A stretch of DNA of 12,674 nucleotides. Source: Anaerolineales bacterium. GTDB lineage: Bacteria; Chloroflexota; Anaerolineae; Anaerolineales; UBA6663. Where the stretch lies: NCBI GenBank assembly GCA_016789165.1, contig JAEURL010000076.1:1-12674 (forward strand), in the 5' to 3' direction. Positions 1 through 8,881 of this stretch are shown in pieces (position 1 is the first letter of the stretch; the number at the start of each line of letters is the position of its first letter). A program made the translations under genes and the position numbers. The notes under the pieces were generated by a model. That model was not told where the DNA came from. It saw only the letters and a program-made list of their open reading frames with translations, and made no database searches.

Positions 1-533
1 CCGCGGCGGTCGCCGCCGGCCCGGCCGCCGGCCGAGAGCGCGGCCACCAGCCGGCCGGCCAGGTCGCCGCCCAGGCTGCTGAAGGTCGCGGCCAGCGCCT
101 GCACCGTGGCCTGGCTCACCAAAATATTGCCCTGGGCCGCGAAACCCTGGCCGACGACGAGCTCGCCCGGCCCGCCGGCGTTCCCGCCCGCGCTGCCGCC
201 GGCCCAGGCGAAGCAGGCCCGCCCGGTCCAGCTGGCCGCCCGCCCGCGCGCGTCCACCACGCCCACCTGGCGGTGCTCGCGGTCGGCGTCGTCCGCGAGC
301 AGGATGCGCACGGCGGCCTCGGCCGAGGCGCCGTTGCGCAGCAGGGCCAAGCCGCGCGGCCCATACGACAGGTTGGCGAAGGACTGGGTGGCCACGGCGC
401 CCACGCCGGCCTCCGCCCACGGCACCACCGGCCGCACGTTGGGGAACTTGGACTGCACGGCCACGCCCAGGTCCCCCGTGGCGGGGTCGTGCGCGACGAG
501 CGAAAAAGTGGCGATCAGGGGCTCAGCGGGCAT
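1..533 (-). CDS. DUF1028 family protein, C-terminus cut by the window edge
   Basis: An open frame reads leftward from an ATG at 533 to the window edge, giving 177 residues with no stop. The N-terminus (IATFSLVAHDPATGDLGVAV, from residue 7), the block VGAVATQSFAN (about 44-54), the SYGPRGLALLRNGASAE stretch (about 56-72), RQVGVVD (88-94), QGNILVS (134-140) and AGGDRR at the cut end match what I know of the DUF1028 family. The family is usually placed among Ntn-hydrolase-like proteins; its substrate is unknown and no function should be assigned. A glycine-rich stretch (about 112-123, GGSAGGNAGG) lies before the QGNIL block. The start at 533 is chosen because GGAGGT (543-538) lies 4 nt upstream. 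An in-frame ATG at 560 would add nine residues but overlaps a possible -10 box. The gene lies downstream of the ABC exporter pair on the same strand, separated by a terminator, so it is probably expressed separately. The family call is firm. Confidence 0.88.
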   Translation of the reverse strand, partial: MPAEPLIATFSLVAHDPATGDLGVAVQSKFPNVRPVVPWAEAGVGAVATQSFANLSYGPRGLALLRNGASAEAAVRILLADDADREHRQVGVVDARGRAASWTGRACFAWAGGSAGGNAGGPGELVVGQGFAAQGNILVSQATVQALAATFSSLGGDLAGRLVAALSAGGRAGGDRR

Positions 534-558
534 GCGGACCTCCGCGCGGGGTGCGGGC

Positions 559-564
559 ATTGTA
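559..564 (-). promoter_or_regulatory. possible -10 box for the DUF1028 gene
   Basis: TACAAT on the minus strand lies about 25 bp before the chosen start at 533, so transcription would begin near 552, upstream of the Shine-Dalgarno sequence. No convincing -35 is visible 16-18 bp upstream, because that space is occupied by the T-tract and stem of the preceding terminator. It would make the DUF1028 gene independent of the exporter operon. This is a weak call resting on one hexamer. Confidence 0.3.
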
Positions 565-574
565 GCGCACCGGG

Positions 575-610
575 AAACAAAAACGCGGACCGGGCGCGCC
601 CGATCCGCGT
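575..610 (-). terminator. intrinsic terminator after the ABC exporter genes
   Basis: On the minus strand the arms ACGCGGA (610-604) and TCCGCGT (589-583) pair perfectly. A U-G wobble and an inner CGGGC/GCCCG stem continue toward a GC centre, which would open to form the loop. TTTTTGTTT (583-575) follows immediately. The U-G pair and the T-run both favour the minus strand: read in the other direction the same position is a C-A mismatch and no T-run follows. It lies 17 bp past the stop codon of the 687-aa exporter subunit. Confidence 0.85.
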
Positions 611-627
611 TGGCTTGAAGCGCCGCC

Positions 628-2691
<2,064 letters not shown>

Positions 2692-2719
2692 AGGCTTGCT
2701 CCAATCTCTGTGCGGCGGG

Positions 2720-4702
2720 CTAGGCCGGCGCCGCTTCCGGGGCTGGCGCGGCGGCCGCTTCAGGAGCGTCGCCCACCAATTGCGAGTTGTAGATCTCGGC
2801 GTAGATGGGGCTGTCTTCCATCAGCTCGGTGTGCCGGCCGCGCGCCACGATCTGGCCTTTATCCAGCACCAGGATCTGATCGGCGGTCATCACCGTGCTG
2901 ATGCGCTGGGCGATGACGAAGGACGTGCGGCCCTTCATCAGCCGGTCCAGCGCGCGCTGGATCTGGGCCTCGGTCTGCACGTCCACGCTGGAGGTCGAGT
3001 CGTCCAGGATCAGGAGGCGCGGGTCCAGCAGCAGGGCGCGGGCGATGGCCAGGCGCTGCTTCTGGCCGCCGCTCAGGGTGGCGCCGCGCTCGCCGACCGG
3101 CGTGGCGTAGCCCTCCGGGAAGGACAGGATGAAGTCGTGCGCGGCCGCGGCCTGGGCGGCGGCGATGATCTCCTCATCCGTGGCCTCCGGCCGGCCGAAG
3201 GCGATGTTGTCCCGGATGGTGCCGCTGAACAGCGTGGTCTCCTGCAGCACGATGCCGATCTGGGCGCGCAGCGAGTTGAGCGTCACGTCGCGCAGGTCGT
3301 GCCCGTCGATGGTGAGGCGGCCCTCAGTCGGATCGTAGAAGCGCGGCAGCAGGTTGATGATGGTGGTCTTGCCCGAGCCGGTGGCGCCCAGCAGGGCCAC
3401 GGTCTGGCCGGGCTCGGCCGTGAAGTCCACGTTGCGCAGCACTGGTTCGCCGCCGCCGAAGTAGCGGAAGGTGACGTTCTCGAAGCGGATCCGGCCTTGG
3501 ACGGCCGGCAGCTCGCCGGCGCCCGGCTTGTCGGTCACATCGCTCTGGGCGTCCAGGATCTCGAAGATGCGGCCGGCGGAGGCCGCCGCCTGGCCGAACT
3601 GGGTGATGATGAAGCCGAACTGGGCGATCGGGAAGAACAGGTAGATCAGGTACAGGCTGAACTCCTGCCACTCGCCCAGCGTCAGCGTGCCGCCGATGAT
3701 GGCCTGGCCGCCGACGTATAGGGTGGTGGCCTGGCCCAGGTTGGCGATCAGGAAGACCAGCGGGAACAGGAACGTGAACAGCCGCGCGATGGTGATCTGC
3801 TGATCCATCAGGGCGTCGGCCGCTGTCCGGAATTTGGCCTCTTCGTCCTTCTCGCGGGTGAAGGCCTTGACCACCTTGATGCCGGCCAGGTTCTCCTGCA
3901 GCACGGTGTTGAGGGCCGCCAGGCGCTGCTGGACCTTGGCGAAGAGCGGCTGGCTGATGATGCCGAAGGTCATGAACAGGACCAGGGCCACCGGCAGGAT
4001 CCAGATCGTCGCCAGCGCCAAGGCGGCGTTGGTGGTGAATAGGATCAGCAGGGTGGCCGTCAGCAGCAGCAGCGCGCCCACCAACTGCAGCAGGCCCTGG
4101 CCCAGGAACAGGCGCACCTTCTCCACGTCGTCGGTGGCGCGGATCATCAACTGGCCGGTCTGGTTCTGGTCATGGTACGAGAACGACAGGCGCTGAATTT
4201 TGGCGTACAGGTCGTTGCGCAGGTCAAAGGCCACGGCCTGCGAGTTCTTCTCCGCCCAGTAGGCCTGCAGGAAGGCGAACAGGCCGCGCAGCGCGGCGAA
4301 GACCACGATGGCGGCGCCGGCCGTGAGCAGGGCGTTGGGCGCGTTGGTCTGGTCGGCGGTGAGCCGGGCCACGAGCTGGTCCCTGGTCCACTCGGCCGGG
4401 TACTTCAGGAATTCCAGGATCTTAGGCAAGGCCAGGCCGGTGACGCTGGCCGGGATCTTGTCCAGGGCGTCGAGCACCTGTTTGGCGATCACGCCCTGCG
4501 TCACGGCGTCGATGATGGCGCGCACCAGACGCGGCACGGCCAACTGCGACAGCGTGGCGACGATCAGGAAGATATAGGGCAGCGCCGCCTGGCGGCGGTA
4601 GCGCCCCAGGTATTGGACGGCCCGCCGCATGGCTTGATTGTCGGCGGCCCGCCCGGCGCGCCGGCCGCCCGGCTGCCCCGGGGCTCGCGAGGGGGGAAAC
4701 AT
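2720..4702 (-). CDS. ABC exporter half-transporter with degenerate Walker B and switch residue (heterodimer partner A)
   Basis: A 660-aa protein with a six-helix exporter domain (helices about 41-60, 125-148, 203-224, 226-246, 308-332 and 345-371) and an ATPase domain. Walker A is GATGSGKTT (439-447, K445), Q-loop Q487, and the signature LSGGQ (543-547) is intact. Walker B reads LILDD (564-568), with Asp568 where the catalytic Glu is expected, and the switch position is Gln599 instead of His. This subunit therefore supplies the degraded Walker side of the non-catalytic site, and the 687-aa partner supplies the matching altered signature. That arrangement is characteristic of heterodimeric type IV ABC exporters. 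A segment of about 60 residues (62-124) between helices 1 and 2 is longer than in MsbA-like proteins. AAGGAG lies nine bases before the ATG at 4702. The gene lies 127 bp downstream of the F420-type oxidoreductase gene and 28 bp before its partner. The C-terminal tail is Ala/Pro/Glu-rich. Confidence 0.93.
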   Translation of the reverse strand: MFPPSRAPGQPGGRRAGRAADNQAMRRAVQYLGRYRRQAALPYIFLIVATLSQLAVPRLVRAIIDAVTQGVIAKQVLDALDKIPASVTGLALPKILEFLKYPAEWTRDQLVARLTADQTNAPNALLTAGAAIVVFAALRGLFAFLQAYWAEKNSQAVAFDLRNDLYAKIQRLSFSYHDQNQTGQLMIRATDDVEKVRLFLGQGLLQLVGALLLLTATLLILFTTNAALALATIWILPVALVLFMTFGIISQPLFAKVQQRLAALNTVLQENLAGIKVVKAFTREKDEEAKFRTAADALMDQQITIARLFTFLFPLVFLIANLGQATTLYVGGQAIIGGTLTLGEWQEFSLYLIYLFFPIAQFGFIITQFGQAAASAGRIFEILDAQSDVTDKPGAGELPAVQGRIRFENVTFRYFGGGEPVLRNVDFTAEPGQTVALLGATGSGKTTIINLLPRFYDPTEGRLTIDGHDLRDVTLNSLRAQIGIVLQETTLFSGTIRDNIAFGRPEATDEEIIAAAQAAAAHDFILSFPEGYATPVGERGATLSGGQKQRLAIARALLLDPRLLILDDSTSSVDVQTEAQIQRALDRLMKGRTSFVIAQRISTVMTADQILVLDKGQIVARGRHTELMEDSPIYAEIYNSQLVGDAPEAAAAPAPEAAPA

Positions 4703-4762
4703 CGATCAGCACTCCTTCATCTGTCGTTCACCGATAGGACACCCAAACGACTGGGCCGCTGA

Positions 4763-4788
4763 GCCGGCCGGTTTCAAGCGGGGCCGGC
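4763..4788 (-). other. inverted repeat in the 127-bp gap before the exporter genes
   Basis: GCCGGCC and GGCCGGC (7-bp perfect arms, 12-nt loop) lie between the oxidoreductase stop (4830) and the first exporter start (4702). No T-run follows on the minus strand, so it is not a standard intrinsic terminator. It could be a weak attenuator, a processing site or chance in GC-rich DNA. I found no convincing promoter in the gap, which leaves co-transcription from the marR promoter possible. Confidence 0.3.
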
Positions 4789-4829
4789 CATAGCGGGCCT
4801 GGTCTGAGGCTGGCACACGGGCGGGGCGC

Positions 4830-5330
4830 TCAGGCGATCCGGTGGAAGCGCATGAAGATCCGCGTCGCCAGCGCCTGGTCCAGGGCCTCGGCCGGCGCGT
4901 CGGCCGGCAGGCCGAAGAGGCGGTGGAAGTTGGCCCGCCGCTCGCGCTGGTAGAGCGCGAAGATGCGGCGCCGCTCGGCCTCGTCCCGCACCGGCTCACC
5001 GCGGACGCGCAGCGCTTGCCCTTTGATCTCCAGCATTGCTTCGGGATTGCGCAGGACGTTGGGATACCAGTTGGAGGCGCCGTCCGCGCCGGTCAGGGCC
5101 AGGATGGTCGGCCGGCCGGCCGTGTCCCGCACCTCGGGATCGAACAGAAAACCGATCGGGGTGGAATAGCGCCGGCCGGTCTTGCGGCCGGCCACCGTGA
5201 TCACCATGACCTCTTCGCCGAGCGGGCCCAGCCAGTTGCGGCGCAGCAGGAAGGCCTGGAACCGCATCATGGCCCGGGCGAAGGCCGGCACGCGGCGGGG
5301 GCGGGTGGTGGAGGGGGCGGCGGTCGTCAT
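4830..5330 (-). CDS. nitroreductase/deazaflavin (F420)-dependent oxidoreductase family protein
   Basis: A 166-aa protein of the length usual for the Ddn-like split-barrel family (F420H2-dependent quinone reductase/nitroreductase group). Recognisable signatures are TVAGRKTGRRYSTPIGFLFD (45-64) and SNWYPNVLRNPEA (86-98), both hallmark cofactor-site blocks of this family. Members reduce quinones, nitro compounds or other small electrophiles with reduced F420; the substrate here cannot be read from the sequence. The start is the ATG at 5330, which overlaps the marR stop by 4 bp (ATGA) and implies translational coupling. The frame stays open further upstream, but that extension only shadows marR. 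Coupling to a MarR regulator and closeness to an exporter suggest a detoxification or redox-stress role (inference). Some related proteins bind flavin rather than F420, so cofactor choice is not certain. Confidence 0.85.
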   Translation of the reverse strand: MTTAAPSTTRPRRVPAFARAMMRFQAFLLRRNWLGPLGEEVMVITVAGRKTGRRYSTPIGFLFDPEVRDTAGRPTILALTGADGASNWYPNVLRNPEAMLEIKGQALRVRGEPVRDEAERRRIFALYQRERRANFHRLFGLPADAPAEALDQALATRIFMRFHRIA

Positions 5331-5788
5331 CGTTCGTTTTTCCTCATCTCGTTGAGTTGGCGGGTGGCTTCTGTCAGGTGGCGCAGCGCCTGGCCGACCG
5401 CAGCGCGTTCGGCCGGGTCCAGATGCTCGGCGAGGGATTCCGTCCAGCGGTTGCGGACCGCGATCCCGTCGGCCACTAACTGGCGGCCATGGTCGGTAAG
5501 GGTGATCTGCTTGGCGCGGCGGTCGTTCGGGTCTTCGGCGCGCGCCAGGTATCCGTCCCGCACCAAACGGTCCACCATCTGGCTGGCGGCCGCGGCCGTG
5601 ACGTCCAACTCGGCCGTGATCTCCGAAAGCCCGCACTGGCCGCGGTAGTACAGGCGCATCAGGGTGCTGAACTGCGGCATCGACAAACCGGTCCCGCGCA
5701 CATAGCGCACCCACTCGTGCATCGAGCGGGCCATAAAGACCTCTGCCCAGTCCTTAAGCGCATTCTGGAGTTCGTGGGTGGAAAACAT
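5327..5788 (-). CDS. MarR-family transcriptional regulator
   Basis: A 153-aa winged-helix protein of normal MarR length. The core GLSEITAELDVTAAAASQMV (53-72) holds the helix-turn-helix, with the recognition helix about 64-76. The wing carries the family's signature acidic/arginine turn EDPNDRRAKQITLTDHG (85-101). Flanking N- and C-terminal helices would form the dimer interface. MarR proteins are usually dimeric repressors released by phenolics, oxidants or other small ligands. The gene is first in the minus-strand unit that continues to the F420-type oxidoreductase (4-bp overlap) and probably to the exporter pair, so it is likely a local autoregulator. The start at 5788 has only a weak purine stretch upstream (GGGTTTATTTT before the ATG). 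The next in-frame Met codons lie well inside the first helix, so this start fits family length best. Confidence 0.92.
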   Translation of the reverse strand: MFSTHELQNALKDWAEVFMARSMHEWVRYVRGTGLSMPQFSTLMRLYYRGQCGLSEITAELDVTAAAASQMVDRLVRDGYLARAEDPNDRRAKQITLTDHGRQLVADGIAVRNRWTESLAEHLDPAERAAVGQALRHLTEATRQLNEMRKNER

Positions 5789-5801
5789 AAAATAAACCCA
5801 A

Positions 5802-5832
5802 GTGAATATTTAAGCGCGATGAAATTTATCAC
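5802..5832. promoter_or_regulatory. imperfect AT-rich dyad, candidate MarR operator
   Basis: GTGAATATTT (5802-5811) and AAATTTATCAC (5822-5832) form an imperfect inverted repeat around a 10-bp centre, starting 14 bp upstream of the marR start. One arm has an extra base, so the symmetry is approximate. It is an AT-rich island in very GC-rich DNA and covers the proposed -10 element of marR, the right place for autorepression. The assignment to MarR is inferred from position alone. Confidence 0.4.
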
Positions 5833-5851
5833 CAGACTGTAGTTCGATCAA
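5823..5851 (-). promoter_or_regulatory. candidate sigma70-type promoter of the marR unit
   Basis: On the minus strand TTGATC (5851-5846) and TAAATT (5828-5823) are separated by exactly 17 bp, each matching the consensus at four of six positions. Transcription would start near 5816, about 28 bp before the marR ATG. The candidate operator dyad overlaps the -10 element. Confidence 0.4.
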
Positions 5852-5883
5852 CTGCCCGTACAGGGAGTTCACGGGACTCTTAT

Positions 5884-5912
5884 TTGACAGGCCGGCCCGG
5901 AAGGCACAGAAT
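5884..5912 (+). promoter_or_regulatory. candidate promoter of the tetR-SDR unit
   Basis: A perfect TTGACA (5884-5889) is followed after 17 bp by CAGAAT (5907-5912), four of six matches to the -10 consensus. An AATAAT at 5910-5915 is an alternative, with a long 20-bp spacer. The expected start near 5919 lies inside the perfect palindrome, so a bound repressor would block transcription. An in-frame TTG at 5884 could formally extend the tetR frame but coincides with this -35. Confidence 0.55.
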
Positions 5913-5932
5913 AATACCGACTGGTCGGTATT
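5913..5932. promoter_or_regulatory. perfect palindrome, likely TetR-family operator
   Basis: AATACCGAC and GTCGGTATT are perfect reverse complements around a TG centre, a 20-bp site ending 14 bp before the tetR ATG at 5947. The size, symmetry and ACCGAC/GTCGGT half-sites look like operators of many TetR-family repressors, and the position next to a tetR gene supports autoregulation. A run of six T (5931-5936) follows, so the RNA could also form a short hairpin with a U-tract. The predicted start inside the palindrome makes an operator role more likely. Confidence 0.75.
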
Positions 5933-5946
5933 TTTTAGGAGGCAAC

Positions 5947-6546
5947 ATGGCGGCCCAGATACGGGCGGAAGAAACCCGCGATCGATTGCTCCAGGCGGCG
6001 GCGGGTTGCTTTGCCGAACGCGGCTACGAGGCCACAGGGACGGCCGAGATCTGCCGGCGGGCCGGCGTCAGCAAAGGCGCCTTCTATCATCACTTTGCCA
6101 GCAAGCAGGCCCTGTTTCTGGAGCTGCTGAATCGCTGGCTGGCGGCGCTGGACGAGCAGTTGGCGGCGGCGCGCAGCCCGGCCCAATCGGTGCCGGAGAG
6201 CCTGCGGGCGATGGCGGCCGCGGCGGCCCCGGTCTTTGGCGCCGCGGATGGGCAGCTGCCGATCTTCCTCGAGTTCTGGAGCCAGGCCGCGCGCGACCCG
6301 GCCGTGCGCGAGCAGTCCCGCGCGCCTTACCAGCGGTATCAGGATTTTTTCGCCGGCCTGCTCCGGGCCGGGGTGGCGGAAGGCAGCCTGCCGGCCGTGG
6401 ACCCGGAGTTGACCGCCCACGTGCTGGTGGCGTTTGCGGCCGGTTTGCTGCTGCAAAGCCGCGCTGACCCGCAGGGGGCAGACTGGGCGGCTGTGGCCCG
6501 CGCCGGCCTGGACCTGCTGCTGGCCGGCGCTCGGAGGTCGGTATGA
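5947..6546 (+). CDS. TetR/AcrR-family transcriptional regulator
   Basis: A 199-aa protein of typical TetR length. The N-terminal DNA-binding domain runs from about residue 8 (EETRDRLLQAAAGCFAERGY) through the helix-turn-helix at about 31-50 (TAEICRRAGVSKGAFYHHFA). The C-terminal region (about 60-199) is helical and variable, as expected for ligand binding and dimerisation; its inducer cannot be predicted. The ATG at 5947 is preceded by AGGAGG four bases upstream. A TTG further upstream would add 21 residues but overlaps the promoter and operator. The stop overlaps the start of the SDR gene by 4 bp (ATGA), so both are probably one transcript. The palindrome at 5913-5932 suggests autorepression, with the SDR gene as the co-regulated target. 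Confidence 0.94.
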   Translation: MAAQIRAEETRDRLLQAAAGCFAERGYEATGTAEICRRAGVSKGAFYHHFASKQALFLELLNRWLAALDEQLAAARSPAQSVPESLRAMAAAAAPVFGAADGQLPIFLEFWSQAARDPAVREQSRAPYQRYQDFFAGLLRAGVAEGSLPAVDPELTAHVLVAFAAGLLLQSRADPQGADWAAVARAGLDLLLAGARRSV

Positions 6547-7505
6547 GAGTCTTGCTCACGGGCGCTTTCGGCAATATCGGTGCGCGCGTTCTGACGGCGC
6601 TGCTGGAGCACGGGCATACGGTGCGCAGTTTTGACCTGCCCACCCCCGCCAACCGGGCGGCCGCCGAGCGCTGGGGCGGCCGGATCGAGGCCCACTGGGG
6701 CGATCTGCGCCAGCCGGAGGCCGTGGCCGCGGCTGTGCGCGGCCAGGAGGCCGTGATCCACCTGGCCTTCATCATCCCCTTCATCTCGGCCACCGGCGTG
6801 CACAGCGAGGCCCGGCCGGACTGGGCCCGGACCGTGAACGTGGATGGCACCCGCCACCTGCTGGCGGCGGCCGGCGCCCAGACGCCGGCGCCGCGCCTGG
6901 TCTTCGCCTCGTCGCTGCACGTCTTTGGCCGCACGCAGAACCAGCCGCCGCCGCGCACCGCCGCCGATCCGGTCCAGCCGGTGGAACACTACGCGCAGCA
7001 CAAAGTGGAATGTGAGGCGTTGGTGCGCGCCTCCGGCCTGCCCTGGGCCATCCTGCGCCTGCCCGCCACCCTGCCGGTGCGGCCGATCATGGATCCGGGC
7101 ATGTTTGAAGTGCCGCTGGGCAACCGCATCGAGTTCGCCCACGTGGACGACGTGGCCCTGGCGCTGGCCAATGCCGTGGCGAGCGAGGCCGTCTGGGGCC
7201 GGCTGCTGCTGATCGGCGGCGGGCCGCGCTGCCAGTTTTATTACGGTGACCTGGTGCGGCGGGTCCTGAAGGCGATGGGGGTGGGGATGCTGCCGGCCGA
7301 GGCCTTTGCCCTGACCCCGTTCAGCACCGATTGGCTGGACACGGCCGAAAGCGAACGGCTGCTGCATTACCAGCGCCACGGCCTGGACGATTACCTGCGC
7401 GACCTGCGCGCCGCGGTCGGCCGGCGGCGCTGGCTGATCTGGCTTTTCCGGCCCTTTATCCGGCACTGGCTGCTGGCCCGTTCACCCTATTTCACCCCGC
7501 TCTAG
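6543..7505 (+). CDS. NAD(P)-dependent epimerase/dehydratase-type protein (extended/atypical SDR)
   Basis: A 320-aa Rossmann-fold protein. The N-terminus MRVLLTGAFGNIGARV carries the TGxxGxxG nucleotide motif (G7, G10, G13). Asp31 at the end of the second strand suggests preference for NAD(H). VNVDGTRHLL (98-107) is a typical extended-SDR block. Ser123/Ser124 in FASSLHVFG and the Y150-x3-K154 pair (HYAQHK) complete the catalytic triad, so the enzyme looks active. LPWAILRLPATLPVRP (166-181) resembles the substrate-domain entry of NAD-dependent epimerases. The tail is rich in Trp, Phe and Arg (about 295-320) and may bind a membrane or lipid surface, but I see no clear transmembrane helix. GGAGG lies five bases before the ATG at 6543, which overlaps the tetR stop. 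The substrate is unknown: sugar-nucleotide, sterol-like or xenobiotic carbonyl are all possible. Confidence 0.87.
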   Translation: MRVLLTGAFGNIGARVLTALLEHGHTVRSFDLPTPANRAAAERWGGRIEAHWGDLRQPEAVAAAVRGQEAVIHLAFIIPFISATGVHSEARPDWARTVNVDGTRHLLAAAGAQTPAPRLVFASSLHVFGRTQNQPPPRTAADPVQPVEHYAQHKVECEALVRASGLPWAILRLPATLPVRPIMDPGMFEVPLGNRIEFAHVDDVALALANAVASEAVWGRLLLIGGGPRCQFYYGDLVRRVLKAMGVGMLPAEAFALTPFSTDWLDTAESERLLHYQRHGLDDYLRDLRAAVGRRRWLIWLFRPFIRHWLLARSPYFTPL

Positions 7506-7514
7506 GCCCGGACG

Positions 7515-7552
7515 CGCGGTATCCGCCGGCGGAGCGTTTTCCGGACCGCGCT
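7515..7552 (+). other. inverted repeat just after the SDR gene
   Basis: GCGCGGT (7515-7521) and ACCGCGC (7546-7552) are perfect 7-bp arms enclosing a loop that itself contains the palindrome CCGCCGGCGG (7524-7533). It begins 10 bp after the SDR stop. There is no T-run directly after it, so a factor-dependent end of the tetR-SDR transcript is possible but not shown. Confidence 0.35.
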
Positions 7553-7560
7553 CGGAGGCC

Positions 7561-7582
7561 GCCGGGCCAGCCCTGGCCCGGC
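7561..7582. terminator. 10-bp perfect hairpin, possible U-less terminator of the tetR-SDR unit
   Basis: GCCGGGCCAG (7561-7570), loop CC, CTGGCCCGGC (7573-7582): ten uninterrupted G/C-dominated pairs (the two-base loop would force the innermost pair open). No T-tract follows on either strand, so classic intrinsic termination is unlikely. It may act with Rho or protect the 3' end. The position between the SDR gene and the next promoter fits a transcript end. Confidence 0.4.
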
Positions 7583-7623
7583 CCGCCAAGTTAGACAGCC
7601 GCGCCGGCGGCCTCTCAACGGAT

Positions 7624-7652
7624 TTGACAAACCGGATATAATGGCGGGCAAT
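7624..7652 (+). promoter_or_regulatory. candidate promoter of the peptide importer operon
   Basis: A perfect TATAAT lies at 7637-7642 and a perfect TTGACA at 7624-7629, but they are only 7 bp apart and cannot be a standard -35/-10 pair. Either TATAAT works with a poor -35 (CTCAAC, 7614-7619), or TTGACA works with GGCAAT (7647-7652, 17-bp spacing). The first gives a start near 7650 and a leader of about 235 nt. Two near-consensus hexamers in very GC-rich DNA make some promoter here likely, though the exact one is open. Confidence 0.5.
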
Positions 7653-7885
7653 CTGCCGGGCTCTTCAGCCGATAATCAAACTAAGTCTAAGATCCACCGC
7701 GCCTCGCCAGGGTGACTGTCCACTCCAGCCCCTGTTGGCGCGGTTTCAGACTGGTTCGCATGCCTGCGACTGTGACGCCAGCCGCTGTTCACGCCGACCG
7801 CTATGTAGCCGCACCTCGCCGCGCGAGGCTGCGTGCGTCGGCGTCCCTCCCACCCATCCCCCACGGACGAGGAGACCCCGCCTGA
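7650..7885 (+). other. long structured 5' leader of the importer operon
   Basis: This stretch has no recognised gene. Visible stem-loops are CCGCGCC (7697-7703) with GGCGCGG (7737-7743), enclosing CAGGG (7708-7712) with CCCTG (7730-7734); and CGCACCTCGC (7810-7819) with GCGAGG-c-TGCG (7823-7833), a 3-nt loop and one bulge. GAGGAG (7869-7874) lies 11-12 bases before the dppD-like ATG. I do not recognise a known riboswitch or T-box. A 41-codon ATG frame (7760-7885) ends directly against the next ATG but lacks a ribosome site and family resemblance. Confidence 0.4.

Positions 7886-8870
<985 letters not shown>

Positions 8871-8881
<11 letters not shown>

Noticed and set aside
1..60. GGCCGGCC-rich start of the window as a repeat array
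   Set aside because: The repeated GGC/CCG triplets match Gly/Ala/Arg codons of the DUF1028 reading frame (AGGRAGGDRR) and show no fixed repeat unit.
5331..5714. N-terminal extension of 128 residues on the F420-type oxidoreductase
   Set aside because: The extension is marR read in another frame and has Arg/Pro/Gly-rich nonsense composition. The ATG overlapping the marR stop gives the normal family length.
5884..5946. TTG start adding 21 residues to TetR
   Set aside because: It coincides with the -35 box and runs through the operator. The ATG at 5947 has a strong AGGAGG and gives a normal TetR N-terminus.
7650..7885. Possible T-box, SAM or other known riboswitch in the importer leader
   Set aside because: No T-box-like UGGNACCGCG element or other known consensus core was found by eye. 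Only generic stem-loops are visible, so no class is assigned.
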